A DNA stretch of 64,000 nt from NCBI RefSeq assembly GCF_025660475.1, contig NZ_JAOUSF010000002.1, forward strand, positions 310,001-374,000. Reading direction: 5' to 3'. Made by a program: the position numbers and the translations under genes. This DNA comes from Perspicuibacillus lycopersici. Its GTDB lineage: Bacteria > Bacillota > Bacilli > Bacillales > Caldibacillaceae. The notes below the pieces were generated by a model, which searched no databases, had not been told where the DNA came from, and worked only from the letters and a program-made list of their open reading frames with translations. This document shows, piece after piece, positions 1 to 8,510 of this stretch (its first letter is position 1; each line of letters starts with the position of its first letter).

Positions 1-11
1 TTATTTATTGT

Positions 12-98
12 AAAGGCTGTTTTCGTCTAGATTGCTGCTTTTTCTAAAAAGACCGCAGATGGAATATACGGATGCTCTTCTATGAGCAACCGTATATT
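12..98. repeat. partial copy of intergenic palindromic repeat (family A) with hairpin
   Basis: The left end reads AAAGGCTGTTTTCG, the same terminal sequence as the fuller copies near 13.9, 48.6 and 56.4 kb. Downstream is a long hairpin: AATATACGG and TGCTC arms face GAGCA and CCGTATATT (about 63-98). The right terminal inverted repeat is absent, so the copy seems truncated next to the 3' end of the PrsW-like gene. The hairpin may also terminate that gene. Confidence 0.55.
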
Positions 99-120
99 TG
101 TTTGCGAACGAACGCTTCAG

Positions 121-1257
121 CTATTCTAGCCATCTAGAAATCTGTTTTAATCCTGCATTGATTAGGACAAAAATAAATATCCATGCAGTAATAATTAGGA
201 TGATAAATAGGAAATTGAAGATTTGTAGGGAATATAGTGGCATATCCCAAATCGAGTGTAAAATGATCGGGATAATGAATAGTTTTAGAAACTTACGGTC
301 GGTAAAATGGTTGCCCATTAACGGTTGTTCCCCTTTAACAAACACAAGAGCGGCACCGGCAATCGCACTCCAGACGACATGTGTTCCCATCGACAGCCAT
401 GCACGATTAAATATTGTTGCGAGCATCGCATCGTCACCATAAATATTCCCTAGATCAAAGGCATATCCAGCCGATTCAAATGCCGCAAAGCCAGAGCCAA
501 TTGCAGCACCAATTAATAATCCATTTAAAATAAATTTAACGTTTAAATGCTTGATAAAATACGCAATAATTACTAGCTTCCCAATTTCCTCGACAAAGCC
601 AACAATAATAGCACCAGTGAAGTCGAGCTCATCTACTGGAACAATGGAAAATAACAATAACGTAATTACTAACGCCGAAGCCCCACCTACGAAAAACATT
701 TTTGCAATTTCATAGATACTTATATTTCTCGGTGCATTCATTTCCCAGAAGAAAATTAGTAAGGAAAATGGGGCCGCAAACGAACCAATAACAATAATCC
801 CCGGAACTGCATACACATTTTGAAACGCATAGCTGCAAATATACAATAATACATACGTTAACGCGAAAATAAAAAATACGCGTGAAAATAACCAAGGCTT
901 TGGCCAAGAGGTAGAAATCTCATTTTCCTGTGGTGTTGTAAGGGATGTACCAGAGATAAATAAGGTTTCCGCTTCATCCTTCGTATGTTTTTTTAATACA
1001 GATGAAAAAACAGCCCGTAAATTAATATCGAGCTTGCCTTTTTCCCCAACCATTGCACTGATTTTTTCTGTTGTATGATAAAAAGTACCTTTTATTTGTT
1101 GGGTAAAATCCTCTACCGCAACGGAAACTTCTTCTCGTCCACTTGCCTCTTCCTGATGGCTAACATGACTATCCTCTAGTAGATAAAGCTTCGTACCACA
1201 TCGAGCACAAAATTTACTTTGCTCTTTTACTTGTGACCCACAATGGTAGCAATACAA
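121..1257 (-). CDS. zinc-ribbon PrsW-family intramembrane metalloprotease
   Basis: The first 25 residues form a zinc ribbon (CYHC...CARC). A charged linker of about 100 residues follows, then a polytopic membrane domain. That domain carries PrsW/CPBP-like protease motifs: FVEEIGK near residue 218, FAAFES near 260, GTHVVW near 292 and a late LHSIWD. These supply the expected Glu and His metal ligands. B. subtilis PrsW performs site-1 cleavage of the anti-sigma factor RsiW, but here the substrate is unknown. The N-terminal ribbon is an addition to classical PrsW. The start is TTG with GGGAGA 8 nt upstream. Two ECF/anti-sigma pairs lie within 14 kb, but nothing links this protease to them directly. 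Confidence 0.82.
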   Translation of the reverse strand: MYCYHCGSQVKEQSKFCARCGTKLYLLEDSHVSHQEEASGREEVSVAVEDFTQQIKGTFYHTTEKISAMVGEKGKLDINLRAVFSSVLKKHTKDEAETLFISGTSLTTPQENEISTSWPKPWLFSRVFFIFALTYVLLYICSYAFQNVYAVPGIIVIGSFAAPFSLLIFFWEMNAPRNISIYEIAKMFFVGGASALVITLLLFSIVPVDELDFTGAIIVGFVEEIGKLVIIAYFIKHLNVKFILNGLLIGAAIGSGFAAFESAGYAFDLGNIYGDDAMLATIFNRAWLSMGTHVVWSAIAGAALVFVKGEQPLMGNHFTDRKFLKLFIIPIILHSIWDMPLYSLQIFNFLFIILIITAWIFIFVLINAGLKQISRWLE

Positions 1258-1502
1258 ATTACATTTCTCCCTTGCGAAAGATTCATTGTTTCATAGTCTA
1301 TTCATTTTTCAAAAAATCTGTTAAGACTATTCATTGAAAAAAAATCGGTGGTTGTTCTACAAACAATCCTACATTGCCAACAAATATCTACTAATATCAT
1401 AATTTATTAACGAAAATCCTACAATATGCTAAAAGGGACCGTCCTCCAATTCGTAAAGCGGAACGGAGAGCAGATCCCTAATGGATAAAGGAAGGAGCTA
1501 AG

Positions 1503-2288
1503 TCAAATATCCCTCAATTTACCAACCCAATATGTTTCATTTTCAAAACGGAATAGGCTTGCCAGTTCAACCATCATATCTTTATCGACATCTGTTCCCG
1601 ACAGAGTGTAAATAAAAGTATCGGTAACAATAACCAGTTCGTTTTGATTAGGATTATAAACGGCAGGCTTGTCATTAATCGTCAATTCCTCTGCCTCGTA
1701 TTTTTTAAAAAACTCACTTGTATATTTTTCTCCATTATCTCTATCCATGTTTTCCACATAATACACAGTGATAACTCCATTTGTCGTTTCTGCTCCTTGT
1801 TCACCAAAAAGGTAATTAGCATGAATGCTCATACCTGGTTCCCGGTACATTGGCGAAATCTTTGTCTCTCCCTGTAATTCGGGCATCGTCTCCAACACAT
1901 CGATTGGATAAACTAATTTTTCCATCCCTTCCGCAGTCAAATATATTTCTGGACGTTCATATGGATGGTTTTCGATTAGTTGTAGCAGCTCATCTTCATA
2001 AAGTGTTACCGGATCCACCTCTTGTATTTCCATTTGCTCTGTGCTTGGTGGGTTCTCGCGACTATTTTCAACTGGTGCAGGGGATTCAAATGTAAGGATG
2101 TGTCCACGGAAAAATTGGTAGCCAATGAATAGTAATCCACCGATAAATAATACAGTCAATGCGCGTGGCACTAAGTGTATGCGCATTTTCTCCAAGCGCT
2201 CTTTCCGTTTCAATATGCGCTCTTTTTGCTCCGACCTAGTATGCGGTGTTTTTTCATGAGATACTTCTGCTTTTTTTAGCCTACGCAT
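1503..2288 (-). CDS. single-pass membrane protein of unknown function
   Basis: The protein has 261 residues. The N-terminus is very basic (many K, R and E through residue 40), followed by one hydrophobic segment (about 43-62). An acidic, Pro-rich stretch and an extracytoplasmic domain of about 190 residues complete it. No catalytic motif or family is recognised. The topology (cytosolic basic tail, one membrane span, external domain) fits an anchored envelope or sensor protein. It is monocistronic, with neighbours more than 200 bp away on both sides. Confidence 0.7.
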   Translation of the reverse strand: MRRLKKAEVSHEKTPHTRSEQKERILKRKERLEKMRIHLVPRALTVLFIGGLLFIGYQFFRGHILTFESPAPVENSRENPPSTEQMEIQEVDPVTLYEDELLQLIENHPYERPEIYLTAEGMEKLVYPIDVLETMPELQGETKISPMYREPGMSIHANYLFGEQGAETTNGVITVYYVENMDRDNGEKYTSEFFKKYEAEELTINDKPAVYNPNQNELVIVTDTFIYTLSGTDVDKDMMVELASLFRFENETYWVGKLRDI

Positions 2289-2795
2289 AGAACAATCCCT
2301 CCTTCGTTCCGTTTATATCACTTCAGTATTTTCCATATTTTTGTTTCGTACGTCCTTCTTTAAGTGCAGGTGCCTGTATTTTTCCTTCTAAAAGTACCTC
2401 TCCTCATACGATTGTACTATGTAAGACATTTAACTTTTAAAAAAGTCTCATGATTTTTAAAAATATTGTAAAAAATCGTGATGTAAAGGATTTCATTAGC
2501 AATTTATGCATAAAAAAACACCTGAATGAAACATTCAAGTACTTATTTCCTACCACGAATAATCATCGCATTTCCTAATACTTTTTTGTTCAATAAAAGC
2601 TTTGGCAATATTATTTCACTTCCGTAGAAAATCTGGGCTAATATCATTGTAAAGAGATTTCTTAGTTGACTTTATTAACCAATCACCATCATCCCTAAAA
2701 GTACAAAAAAATAAATTTGCAAAAAGTATCGAAAATCGTCTGATTTTTTGTTATTTTGAAAATGTATTACAAAATTTGTAAAAGGTGGTATTATT
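2289..2795. other. 507-bp AT-rich gap with minus-strand terminator
   Basis: The gap separates the membrane protein from the secreted-protein gene. It holds a minus-strand hairpin at 2520-2540 (ACTTGAATG, loop TTT, CATTCAGGT) followed by a T run, which is a typical intrinsic terminator. No intact gene precedes it on that strand, which suggests it belongs to a decayed gene (see 2543-2647). The region just upstream of 2796 is very AT-rich and probably holds the promoter of the secreted protein. Confidence 0.5.
2543..2647 (-). pseudogene. possible 3' remnant of a decayed gene
   Basis: A 34-codon frame starting at an ATG ends exactly in front of the terminator at 2520-2540. The open frame continues some codons upstream before hitting a stop. 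No Shine-Dalgarno site stands before the ATG. The coupling of a stop codon to a good orphan terminator is the only argument for a former gene. The family is not recognised and chance is possible. Confidence 0.2.
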
Positions 2796-3311
2796 ATGAA
2801 ATTAGTAAAAGGATTAAAAAAAGTTTTTGCAATTTTATTAGTTTTCCTAATGGTTAGTGGAAATGTTGCCTTCGCTGAAGAGGCAGGAATCAGTAACTCA
2901 GAAGTAACTTCACCAATAGAGGTTAAAGTAATTGATATAAGTGAAAAAGAATCATTAAAAGACCTAACAATTACGCCTACTGTAGAGGATAATGGGGTGT
3001 CTTTAAATAGTTACCGGGGGTCTAAACCGGCGATGTTACCGCTTGGATACGGGAGCCCTTCGGGATACAAATTAAGTACAAGTCAAGCTAATACAGTTGC
3101 GAGACAGGCTGGATATTCAGGTGGTGCAGAAGCGTTCAAGAAGGATATGGTAAAAGGACAGAGAGATACAACTATATCACATTATAATATGTTCCAATCA
3201 ACTGAATCTGGAGCAAAGAGAGGAAATATCTATCTACATCATACTAGTACAAATGTTTATTATAATACATTTTATAATGCAAACAACGGATATACTCCAA
3301 TACCAATATAA
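2796..3311 (+). CDS. small secreted protein, possible toxin-like C-terminal domain
   Basis: The 171-residue product has a clear Sec signal peptide: MKLVKGLKKVF, a hydrophobic core, then cleavage near AFA-EEA. A spacer of about 50 residues leads to a compact C-terminal region (about 80-171) with LSTSQANTVARQAGYSGGA, ISHYNMF, GNIYLHH and a final YTPIPI. This layout resembles short polymorphic-toxin C-terminal domains, but no family can be named with confidence. AAGGTGG stands 7 nt before the ATG. A small basic cytosolic protein is encoded 131 bp downstream on the same strand, the place an immunity gene would occupy. The toxin role is inference only. Confidence 0.6.
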   Translation: MKLVKGLKKVFAILLVFLMVSGNVAFAEEAGISNSEVTSPIEVKVIDISEKESLKDLTITPTVEDNGVSLNSYRGSKPAMLPLGYGSPSGYKLSTSQANTVARQAGYSGGAEAFKKDMVKGQRDTTISHYNMFQSTESGAKRGNIYLHHTSTNVYYNTFYNANNGYTPIPI

Positions 3312-3442
3312 TTTAAAAAAATTAACATTTTCAGCAATTATTACTTATGATAGAATTTGAATCAGTTAGAAATTACCAACTGAATTTCTTCTTTTTACGG
3401 AACACTCTTACTTAAGACAAAACTTCGGAGAGGACGATAAAA

Positions 3443-3841
3443 ATTAAAAAAAGACTAAAGAAAAAAATAGGTAGTAGATATGATTTATTAAAGCGAGCAA
3501 AAAGGCAAATGCATAAACGAAAGGGAAAAAAATATTTATCTTATGAACTTGTGCCAATGGGTGAAACAGATAGAATAAAACTCTTAAACGCTGGATATAA
3601 TAAATATTCAAATGCAACACATTGGTTCGTAGAAATTGTTCCATCTTTTCCCCGACGCACGCGACCTTATGGCATTGAAATATACCCTACTACAAATTCA
3701 GGTAAAACTGATGTAAATATTGTTCTACAGGTAAACGGTGTAAAAAATCCTGAGGATATAATTCCACTTTTTAATGAAATAGTAGAAGATATGAAAAATG
3801 ATAGTTTTTGGGGTACTGATTATGCAACATTATATGATTAA
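3443..3841 (+). CDS. small basic protein of unknown function, possible immunity partner; ATT start proposed
   Basis: The first ATG of the frame is at 3509, but no ribosome site precedes it. In the same frame an ATT at 3443 is preceded by GGAGAGG with a 9-nt gap, giving 132 residues with a strongly basic N-terminus (IKKRLKKKIG). No signal peptide or membrane segment is visible. The C-terminal half is acidic and predicted to be mixed alpha/beta. It follows the secreted protein and is closed by a strong hairpin. The conservative alternative is a 110-residue protein from 3509. No family is recognised. Confidence 0.55.
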   Translation: MKKRLKKKIGSRYDLLKRAKRQMHKRKGKKYLSYELVPMGETDRIKLLNAGYNKYSNATHWFVEIVPSFPRRTRPYGIEIYPTTNSGKTDVNIVLQVNGVKNPEDIIPLFNEIVEDMKNDSFWGTDYATLYD

Positions 3842-4191
3842 AAAACGATATTAAAATAGTCATGGGGAGCAATAGTATACATTGTTCCCCATGATTATGT
3901 TACATTTTAATATCTTTTTTCTGGCAGATTTGTTTCAACTGTTTGTAAAATAATTGAATGAATAAAAAAAGAGGAATCTACAATTAAGGACATTCCTTCT
4001 TGCCTAAATAGGGTAAGTTACTTTCAAAGGGTACAACTTACTTTCAAAAGCGTACGACTTACTAAACAACTATTCTATCAGTCTACAATTATTCGTAAAA
4101 TAAATATTATACGAAAAGTACTATTTTACGACGCGGAGCTATTAGATCAACGTCGGAAGAAAAAAGAAGAGTAAATGAAAAAAAAGTATTC
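3842..4191. other. 350-bp gap with short direct repeats
   Basis: Besides the hairpin at 3860-3894, the stretch near 4016-4065 has about 2.3 copies of a 20-21-bp direct repeat (TTACTTTCAAARGSGTAC followed by RAC). No coding frame is supported. Confidence 0.45.
3860..3894 (+). terminator. intrinsic terminator-like hairpin
   Basis: A 14-bp stem (TCATGGGGAGCAAT against ATTGTTCCCCATGA, one G-T pair) with a 7-nt loop lies 19 bp after the stop of the small basic protein. The T tract after it is weak. Confidence 0.7.
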
Positions 4192-4217
4192 TCACTTAAA
4201 AAAGTGATGAATACTTT
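4183..4217 (-). terminator. terminator overlapping the 3' end of the methyltransferase gene
   Basis: The arms AAAAGTATTC and CACTT pair across a short A-rich loop with AAGTG and GAATACTTTT. On the minus strand the hairpin runs into a T tract. The last codons and the stop of the methyltransferase lie inside the stem. Confidence 0.65.
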
Positions 4218-4848
4218 TATCATCGGAAAGCATAGAGCACTTCCATTCCGATACCCCTTGTTCCTTTACGGCCGTCTCAAGCTCTATTTGCCTTCCAAAT
4301 ATTTTTTCATCCATAAATAAATCTAGGAAAACGAAAGTACCACCAGGCTTTAACACCCTTAATGCTTCGTTCATGACGTCTGTTTTATTTTCGCTATCTT
4401 TCACTTCATGAAAGGTTAAACAGCTTACAATGACATCAAATGTGGCAGCTTGAAATGGGAGCTCGGATGCACTTGCTTTTTGAAACGTAATCCGTTCCGC
4501 CACTCCTTCGATTTCCGCATTTTTTTCACATTGCGCCTTAGAGTACTCCCAATTTCCGCCCCAATAATCAATTCCCGTTAAAGTTGCATTAGGGAACGCC
4601 TTTGCAAGCTTAATAATGAGCGAACCACTGCCAGTTCCGATATCAAGAATTTTTCCTGTCCCATTCCAATATATTTTACTAACCATTACCTCATGAATCT
4701 TTGATTGATAATTTCCCCCGTATGCTGCAAATTGGTAAATAGGGTACGAGAGAATAAAGGTTATATATAAGAAAGGAAGCGCAAAAATTCTTGACAGTAC
4801 ACGTACATATATAGAAATAGGGAATAGCGTTATTACTAGTAGAAGCAA
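4192..4848 (-). CDS. membrane-anchored class I SAM-dependent methyltransferase
   Basis: There are one or two hydrophobic segments in residues 1-45. A Rossmann methyltransferase domain follows: motif I is ILDIGTGSGS (about 68-77), the acidic residue at the end of beta-2 is in GIDYW, and the post-motif is FDVIVSCLTFHEV with LRVLKPGG. This is the layout of ubiE/Methyltransf_11-type enzymes. The membrane anchor is unusual for the fold and suggests a lipid or membrane-associated substrate. The gene stands alone. The substrate cannot be assigned. Confidence 0.8.
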   Translation of the reverse strand: MLLLVITLFPISIYVRVLSRIFALPFLYITFILSYPIYQFAAYGGNYQSKIHEVMVSKIYWNGTGKILDIGTGSGSLIIKLAKAFPNATLTGIDYWGGNWEYSKAQCEKNAEIEGVAERITFQKASASELPFQAATFDVIVSCLTFHEVKDSENKTDVMNEALRVLKPGGTFVFLDLFMDEKIFGRQIELETAVKEQGVSEWKCSMLSDDKSIHHFFK

Positions 4849-5005
4849 GGAAATTGCTACAAAATTAGTAATTTATGTACTCGAATCCATGTTTGATATT
4901 TCGGCTTTGTATTCATCTGAGCGGACCATCCTAATACGTTTTTTTATTTTTATTATAAGGAAACTACATTATTCTTTGAAGCCTATCCTTTTATCCATCC
5001 CTTTA

Positions 5006-5539
5006 TTAATCATTCGGATTGATTATTGCTAGTACTTGATGGTCCTCCCATTTCCCGTTAATGTTTACATTTTTAATCGCCAGTCCTTCTTTATGGAAGC
5101 CTGATTTTTCCAGTACGCGAATCGAGCCAATATTATGTGGCATCACGCCTGCCTCAATTCTATGTAAATGCAGTGTCTCAAAGGCATAATCTACCATTAA
5201 TTGGACCGCCTCTGTTCCAAAGCCTCTCCCATTATAATTTTTGTCAACAAAATACCCGATGAATGCACTTTGAAGCGAACCTCGAAAAACTTGAAATAAA
5301 CTAATAGTACCAATTAGTTTATGTTCATGAAAAATGCCGAACGAATACTCGACATCATTTTGCATGTTTTGTTCCCACTGCTTAATTAAACTCTGTTGAT
5401 GCTCCAATGTATAAAAGGAGCTAGGTCGCACCATTGCAAACCTTTGGAAAAATGCTTTGTTTTGACATTGGAGTTGCAGTAAATCTGCCGCATCCTCGTA
5501 AGTTAAGGGTCTTAATAATAGATGTCTAGATTGTAGCAT
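5006..5539 (-). CDS. GNAT-family N-acetyltransferase (RimJ/RimL-like)
   Basis: The 177-residue protein starts LRPLTYEDAADLLQL, typical of the RimJ/RimL branch. The acetyl-CoA binding motif A is seen in NYNGRGFGTEAVQLM (about 108-122), and motif B in HNIGSIRVLEKSGF (about 140-153). This branch acetylates N-terminal or small-molecule amines. The gene is monocistronic. The acceptor is unknown. Confidence 0.85.
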   Translation of the reverse strand: MLQSRHLLLRPLTYEDAADLLQLQCQNKAFFQRFAMVRPSSFYTLEHQQSLIKQWEQNMQNDVEYSFGIFHEHKLIGTISLFQVFRGSLQSAFIGYFVDKNYNGRGFGTEAVQLMVDYAFETLHLHRIEAGVMPHNIGSIRVLEKSGFHKEGLAIKNVNINGKWEDHQVLAIINPND

Positions 5540-5627
5540 CGGATCATTCCTTTAATTGATAGTGTTAAGTCTATTATAATCATTTTTTTCGTAAAATTGT
5601 AATTTTACACATTTTAATAACTACTAG

Positions 5628-5936
5628 CTATTGGCTTGCTTCTATTTTATCGACTTTTTTATCTGCTAAACTTTTCATAACAGCTAGAAGAATCGGTACG
5701 GTCAAGCAAAACAGCAAAAGCAGAATCGCAATGGCTACATAAAATAGAAAATCAGCTTGATAATTAAATAGTTGAAAAAGAACAATCGAATAGATTACTA
5801 GTCCTAGCAAAAATAATTCAAATACTAGTGCTAGAACGGTAAAAATAGTATACGGAACAATAATCTTCTTTTCGGATACATGCTGAAGCGTCAAGCCCTT
5901 CCAGCAATTATCGACTAGCTTACTCATATTTTTCAT
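5628..5936 (-). CDS. small two-span membrane protein of unknown function
   Basis: The 102-residue protein has two hydrophobic helices, about 28-55 and 62-88, with a short loop between them. The C-terminal tail is basic and acidic (ADKKVDKIEASQ). No motif is recognised. It is transcribed alone, downstream of the repeat-flanked sigma factor region. Confidence 0.6.
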   Translation of the reverse strand: MKNMSKLVDNCWKGLTLQHVSEKKIIVPYTIFTVLALVFELFLLGLVIYSIVLFQLFNYQADFLFYVAIAILLLLFCLTVPILLAVMKSLADKKVDKIEASQ

Positions 5937-6104
5937 CGAAAGTCACCTCATTTGGATTTCCTTAGTACACAGTATGTCCAAAATGGAGGAAACTTTACTT
6001 GTTTTTTTATATTTCTTTGAAATTGGTAGAATTGGGGGTGGTGGTATGATAGTTTTTGTAGGAGCTTTGCTGGGGTTTTTGGGGAATATTAACTCTTTTT
6101 TCGG

Positions 6105-6245
6105 GAACTTCCCCCATATTTTCTAGAACTTCCACCTGTTTTTCAGGAACTTCACCCATTTTTCTGGAACTTCCTCCTATTTTCCGGGAACACCTCTCAT
6201 TTTTCCCGGAACATCCACCTATTTTTCTGGATATCCCCCATTTAT
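6105..6245. repeat. tandem 21-bp degenerate repeat
   Basis: About six to seven units begin GAACTTCC and end in a T-rich stretch with CTGG or CCGG (consensus start GAACTTCCNCCTATTTT). The spacing is 21 bp, with one 20-bp unit. Because 21 is divisible by three, an open frame of 108 codons crosses it, but the 20-bp unit shifts the encoded pattern. This argues that the DNA repeat, not a protein, is maintained. A degenerate relative lies at 14640-14765. Confidence 0.7.
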
Positions 6246-6333
6246 ATTTTTCAACTCCACCCTTCAACCATTCCCCCTCATCCCACAGAAAACAGAAAAA
6301 GCACCAAATATACTGGCGCTTTCTCTTCACCAA

Positions 6334-7155
6334 TTATTCCACATACCCAATTCCTAGAAATTGATAGTCTTCGATACTGGCATATACGATGAGATGGGTA
6401 GGTTCGATTGTTTTATCTTTCCTTGGGAACTCAATAAGATATACTTCCTTTCCGATATATGATTTATCGTGAATATCGCCCATTCCCTCCTCTAGTTTGA
6501 TTTTTCCCACTTTTCCATCTTGCCAGCTACCGTCTATATACTGTAAAAAATCTGTTGGTAGTTGGTTCCATACTACTGCTCGAACGTCTAGTGTCTCAGC
6601 CGCCTCGCTTGATTCACTTGTTGCTTGGTAGTCATTGCATACCGATGTAATCGTATTGCCCTTGCATGTTAAGCTATTTGTTTCATTATCAAATAGTAAA
6701 TAGACGGCATGGTTTTCGCCTTGGAATTCATAGTCTGTTCCGAGGTTGCCGATGTTTTTGCTTCGTTCCTTACCACCACCGATCATTTTCATTACTTCCT
6801 TATAGTCCATACCAAGTTCGATTTTTTCGTACATTTCATCTGTAATAACTGCTAGCTCTGCTGTCGATTCCGGATTACCCGCAAAATTTATTTCTGTTGT
6901 ACTTTGGAACAGTTTGTTTAGTGGTCCACTGAAGAGGACAATTGCTAATACACCGACAAATACAAGTGTGGCAAACACTGGTATAATGGGTGTTTTCAAT
7001 CTGTGACCAGTTACTCGCGATTTTCGTTCGCTCTCTTTATCCAGTTGCTTCACAAATTGATTTCTTGTCCGTTCTTGGTCATTTTCCTTCCATGTAATAC
7101 CTTCATTCCATTTTTTTAGTGCTTCCTCATGATGCGATTGTTCAGAAAATTTCAT
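6334..7155 (-). CDS. membrane-bound putative anti-sigma factor
   Basis: The 273-residue protein has a charged cytosolic N-terminus of about 57 residues. One membrane helix (about 58-80) and an external domain rich in acidic residues and serine follow. The start codon overlaps the end of the upstream ECF sigma gene by 14 bp, so the two are translationally coupled. That pairing and topology are the usual signature of an ECF sigma/anti-sigma module. The external domain is not assigned to a family. The signal it senses is unknown. Confidence 0.72.
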   Translation of the reverse strand: MKFSEQSHHEEALKKWNEGITWKENDQERTRNQFVKQLDKESERKSRVTGHRLKTPIIPVFATLVFVGVLAIVLFSGPLNKLFQSTTEINFAGNPESTAELAVITDEMYEKIELGMDYKEVMKMIGGGKERSKNIGNLGTDYEFQGENHAVYLLFDNETNSLTCKGNTITSVCNDYQATSESSEAAETLDVRAVVWNQLPTDFLQYIDGSWQDGKVGKIKLEEGMGDIHDKSYIGKEVYLIEFPRKDKTIEPTHLIVYASIEDYQFLGIGYVE

Positions 7156-7672
7156 TGATTACACCGCCTTTACTGAGCTTTTCGTCAAGCATCTTTAATC
7201 CACGCGATAATGTGTATTTCACTTTGTTCTCTGTCCAGTTTAAAATTTGTGCGGTTTCCTGGATCGTAAAGCCTTCTATTTTTCGTAAAATGATAACCTC
7301 CCGATAGGAGGTTTTTAATGTTTGTACTACTTCCTGTAATTCCCGTAGCTCCTCCTGAATTTCAACAACTGTCTCGGTTGCTGGTACGGTTTTTTCCTTT
7401 GCTGTAAAGAGCTCCTTCACGAGCTGGATTGGTTTTTGCTTTCGTATATGATCAATTGTCAAATTACGGGCTGTCCGATACAAATACGTTTTCGGAAACT
7501 GTATTTCTTTTTCCAATCTTAAATAGCGGAATACTCTTAAAAACGTTTCTTGCATTAAGTCCTCTGCTTCCTGCCCGTCATGAATCATTTTGTAAATATA
7601 TTTGAAAATCGCAACATTGTATTCGTCATACCATTTCATAATTAGCTCGCGTTGTTGTGCTTCCTCCAGCAA
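7142..7672 (-). CDS. ECF RNA polymerase sigma factor
   Basis: Region 2 is seen in FKYIYKMIHDGQEAEDLMQETFLRV and in the -10 recognition helix TYLYRTARNLTIDHIRKQK. Region 4 is the C-terminal HTH (REVIILRKIEGFTIQETAQILNWTENKVKYTLSRGLK). The frame is open to a TTG at 7723, but the better start is TTG at 7672, preceded by AAAGGGGGA. The upstream stretch instead contains an ECF-type promoter (7709-7731). The product is then 176 residues. It overlaps the anti-sigma gene and probably activates its own transcription. Confidence 0.85.
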   Translation of the reverse strand: MLEEAQQRELIMKWYDEYNVAIFKYIYKMIHDGQEAEDLMQETFLRVFRYLRLEKEIQFPKTYLYRTARNLTIDHIRKQKPIQLVKELFTAKEKTVPATETVVEIQEELRELQEVVQTLKTSYREVIILRKIEGFTIQETAQILNWTENKVKYTLSRGLKMLDEKLSKGGVINEIF

Positions 7673-7708
7673 AATGTCTTCCCCCTTTAGTAGTGCACTA
7701 CCTATAAG

Positions 7709-7731
7709 GACGGATGAGTACAAAATAGGTT
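7709..7731 (-). promoter_or_regulatory. candidate ECF-type autoregulatory promoter
   Basis: On the minus strand GCAACC is followed by a 16-bp spacer and CGTC, the AAC/CGTC pattern of many Bacillus ECF promoters. It lies about 37 nt before the chosen start codon of the ECF gene. Autoregulation is inference. Confidence 0.5.
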
Positions 7732-7807
7732 GCAGTAATTTTAAATTACGTATCTTTGTTTATTTTAATATGAATAGTAGATTTTAAGGGGGGATTTCCA
7801 ACAAAAA

Positions 7808-7849
7808 AACCGAAGAAATAAAGGATCGCTCCCTTCACTTTCTTCGGTT
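7808..7849 (-). terminator. intrinsic terminator of the FMN reductase gene
   Basis: The 11-bp arms AACCGAAGAAA and TTTCTTCGGTT sit directly after the reductase stop. A T run follows on the minus strand. Confidence 0.8.
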
Positions 7850-7856
7850 CAATTAA

Positions 7857-8423
7857 TCAAAAATCGTATGCTGCTTCTTTTTCTTTGCGGACGATATCCA
7901 TTGCTTTGAATGTTTCTACTGTGTCCTCTACTAGCCGTTGGATGCGGAAGTGAACATCATCATTGATAATTTCTTTACGATAATAATCCTTTTCTTCTAT
8001 AAAAACATAGGTTGGGATTATCGTTGCCTTCATGTAGGCTAAAATAGGCTTTAAATGTTGTTCAACCATTAGGAAATGCTTTGCAGTTCCTGCTGTCGCT
8101 ACCATGCTGACAATTTTGTCACGAAACGCATCTACTGGTAGTAAATCAAAAATATTTTTCAAGGTTCCTGGAATAGATGCTTGAAAGGTTGGCGTACCAA
8201 TAATGATTGCATCTGCAGCCATCAACAATTGTGTTACATATCCCGTATCCCCTTCATATTCCATATAATTGCGTCCATCGCTAAAAACGATATCCAGCTC
8301 CCCAAGATCTACTAGTGTCGTGTCGGCATCCGGATATTGTTCGTGAATTTTCTTCATCACAGCTTCCATCGCAATTTTTGTTTTCGAGCCGACAATCGAG
8401 CCAGCAATTCCAACGATTTTCAT
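7857..8423 (-). CDS. NADPH-dependent FMN reductase-family protein
   Basis: The 188-residue flavodoxin-like fold has the phosphate loop GSIVGSKTKIA (about 8-18) and GTPTFQASIPGTLKNIFD (about 75-92), typical of the SsuE/azoreductase-like NADPH-dependent FMN reductases. GGAGGACAACAC precedes the ATG. It follows the ring-cleaving dioxygenase gene by 87 bp on the same strand and ends at a strong terminator. It is therefore likely the last gene of the quinone/catechol response unit. A two-electron quinone or FMN reduction role would fit, but the substrate is inferred from context. Confidence 0.8.
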   Translation of the reverse strand: MKIVGIAGSIVGSKTKIAMEAVMKKIHEQYPDADTTLVDLGELDIVFSDGRNYMEYEGDTGYVTQLLMAADAIIIGTPTFQASIPGTLKNIFDLLPVDAFRDKIVSMVATAGTAKHFLMVEQHLKPILAYMKATIIPTYVFIEEKDYYRKEIINDDVHFRIQRLVEDTVETFKAMDIVRKEKEAAYDF

Positions 8424-8510
8424 GTGTTGTCCTCCTTTTTTCTGTCGTGGATCTGTCCCTTTTGGGGAGCAATCTCCTTTTTCTATAAAATCTAGTGGGG
8501 TAAACCCTGG

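Noticed and set aside
6007..6333. 108-codon minus-strand frame as a repetitive protein
   Set aside because: It is built by 21-bp repeats, has one 20-bp unit that shifts the encoded pattern, no convincing ribosome site and no signal or domain.
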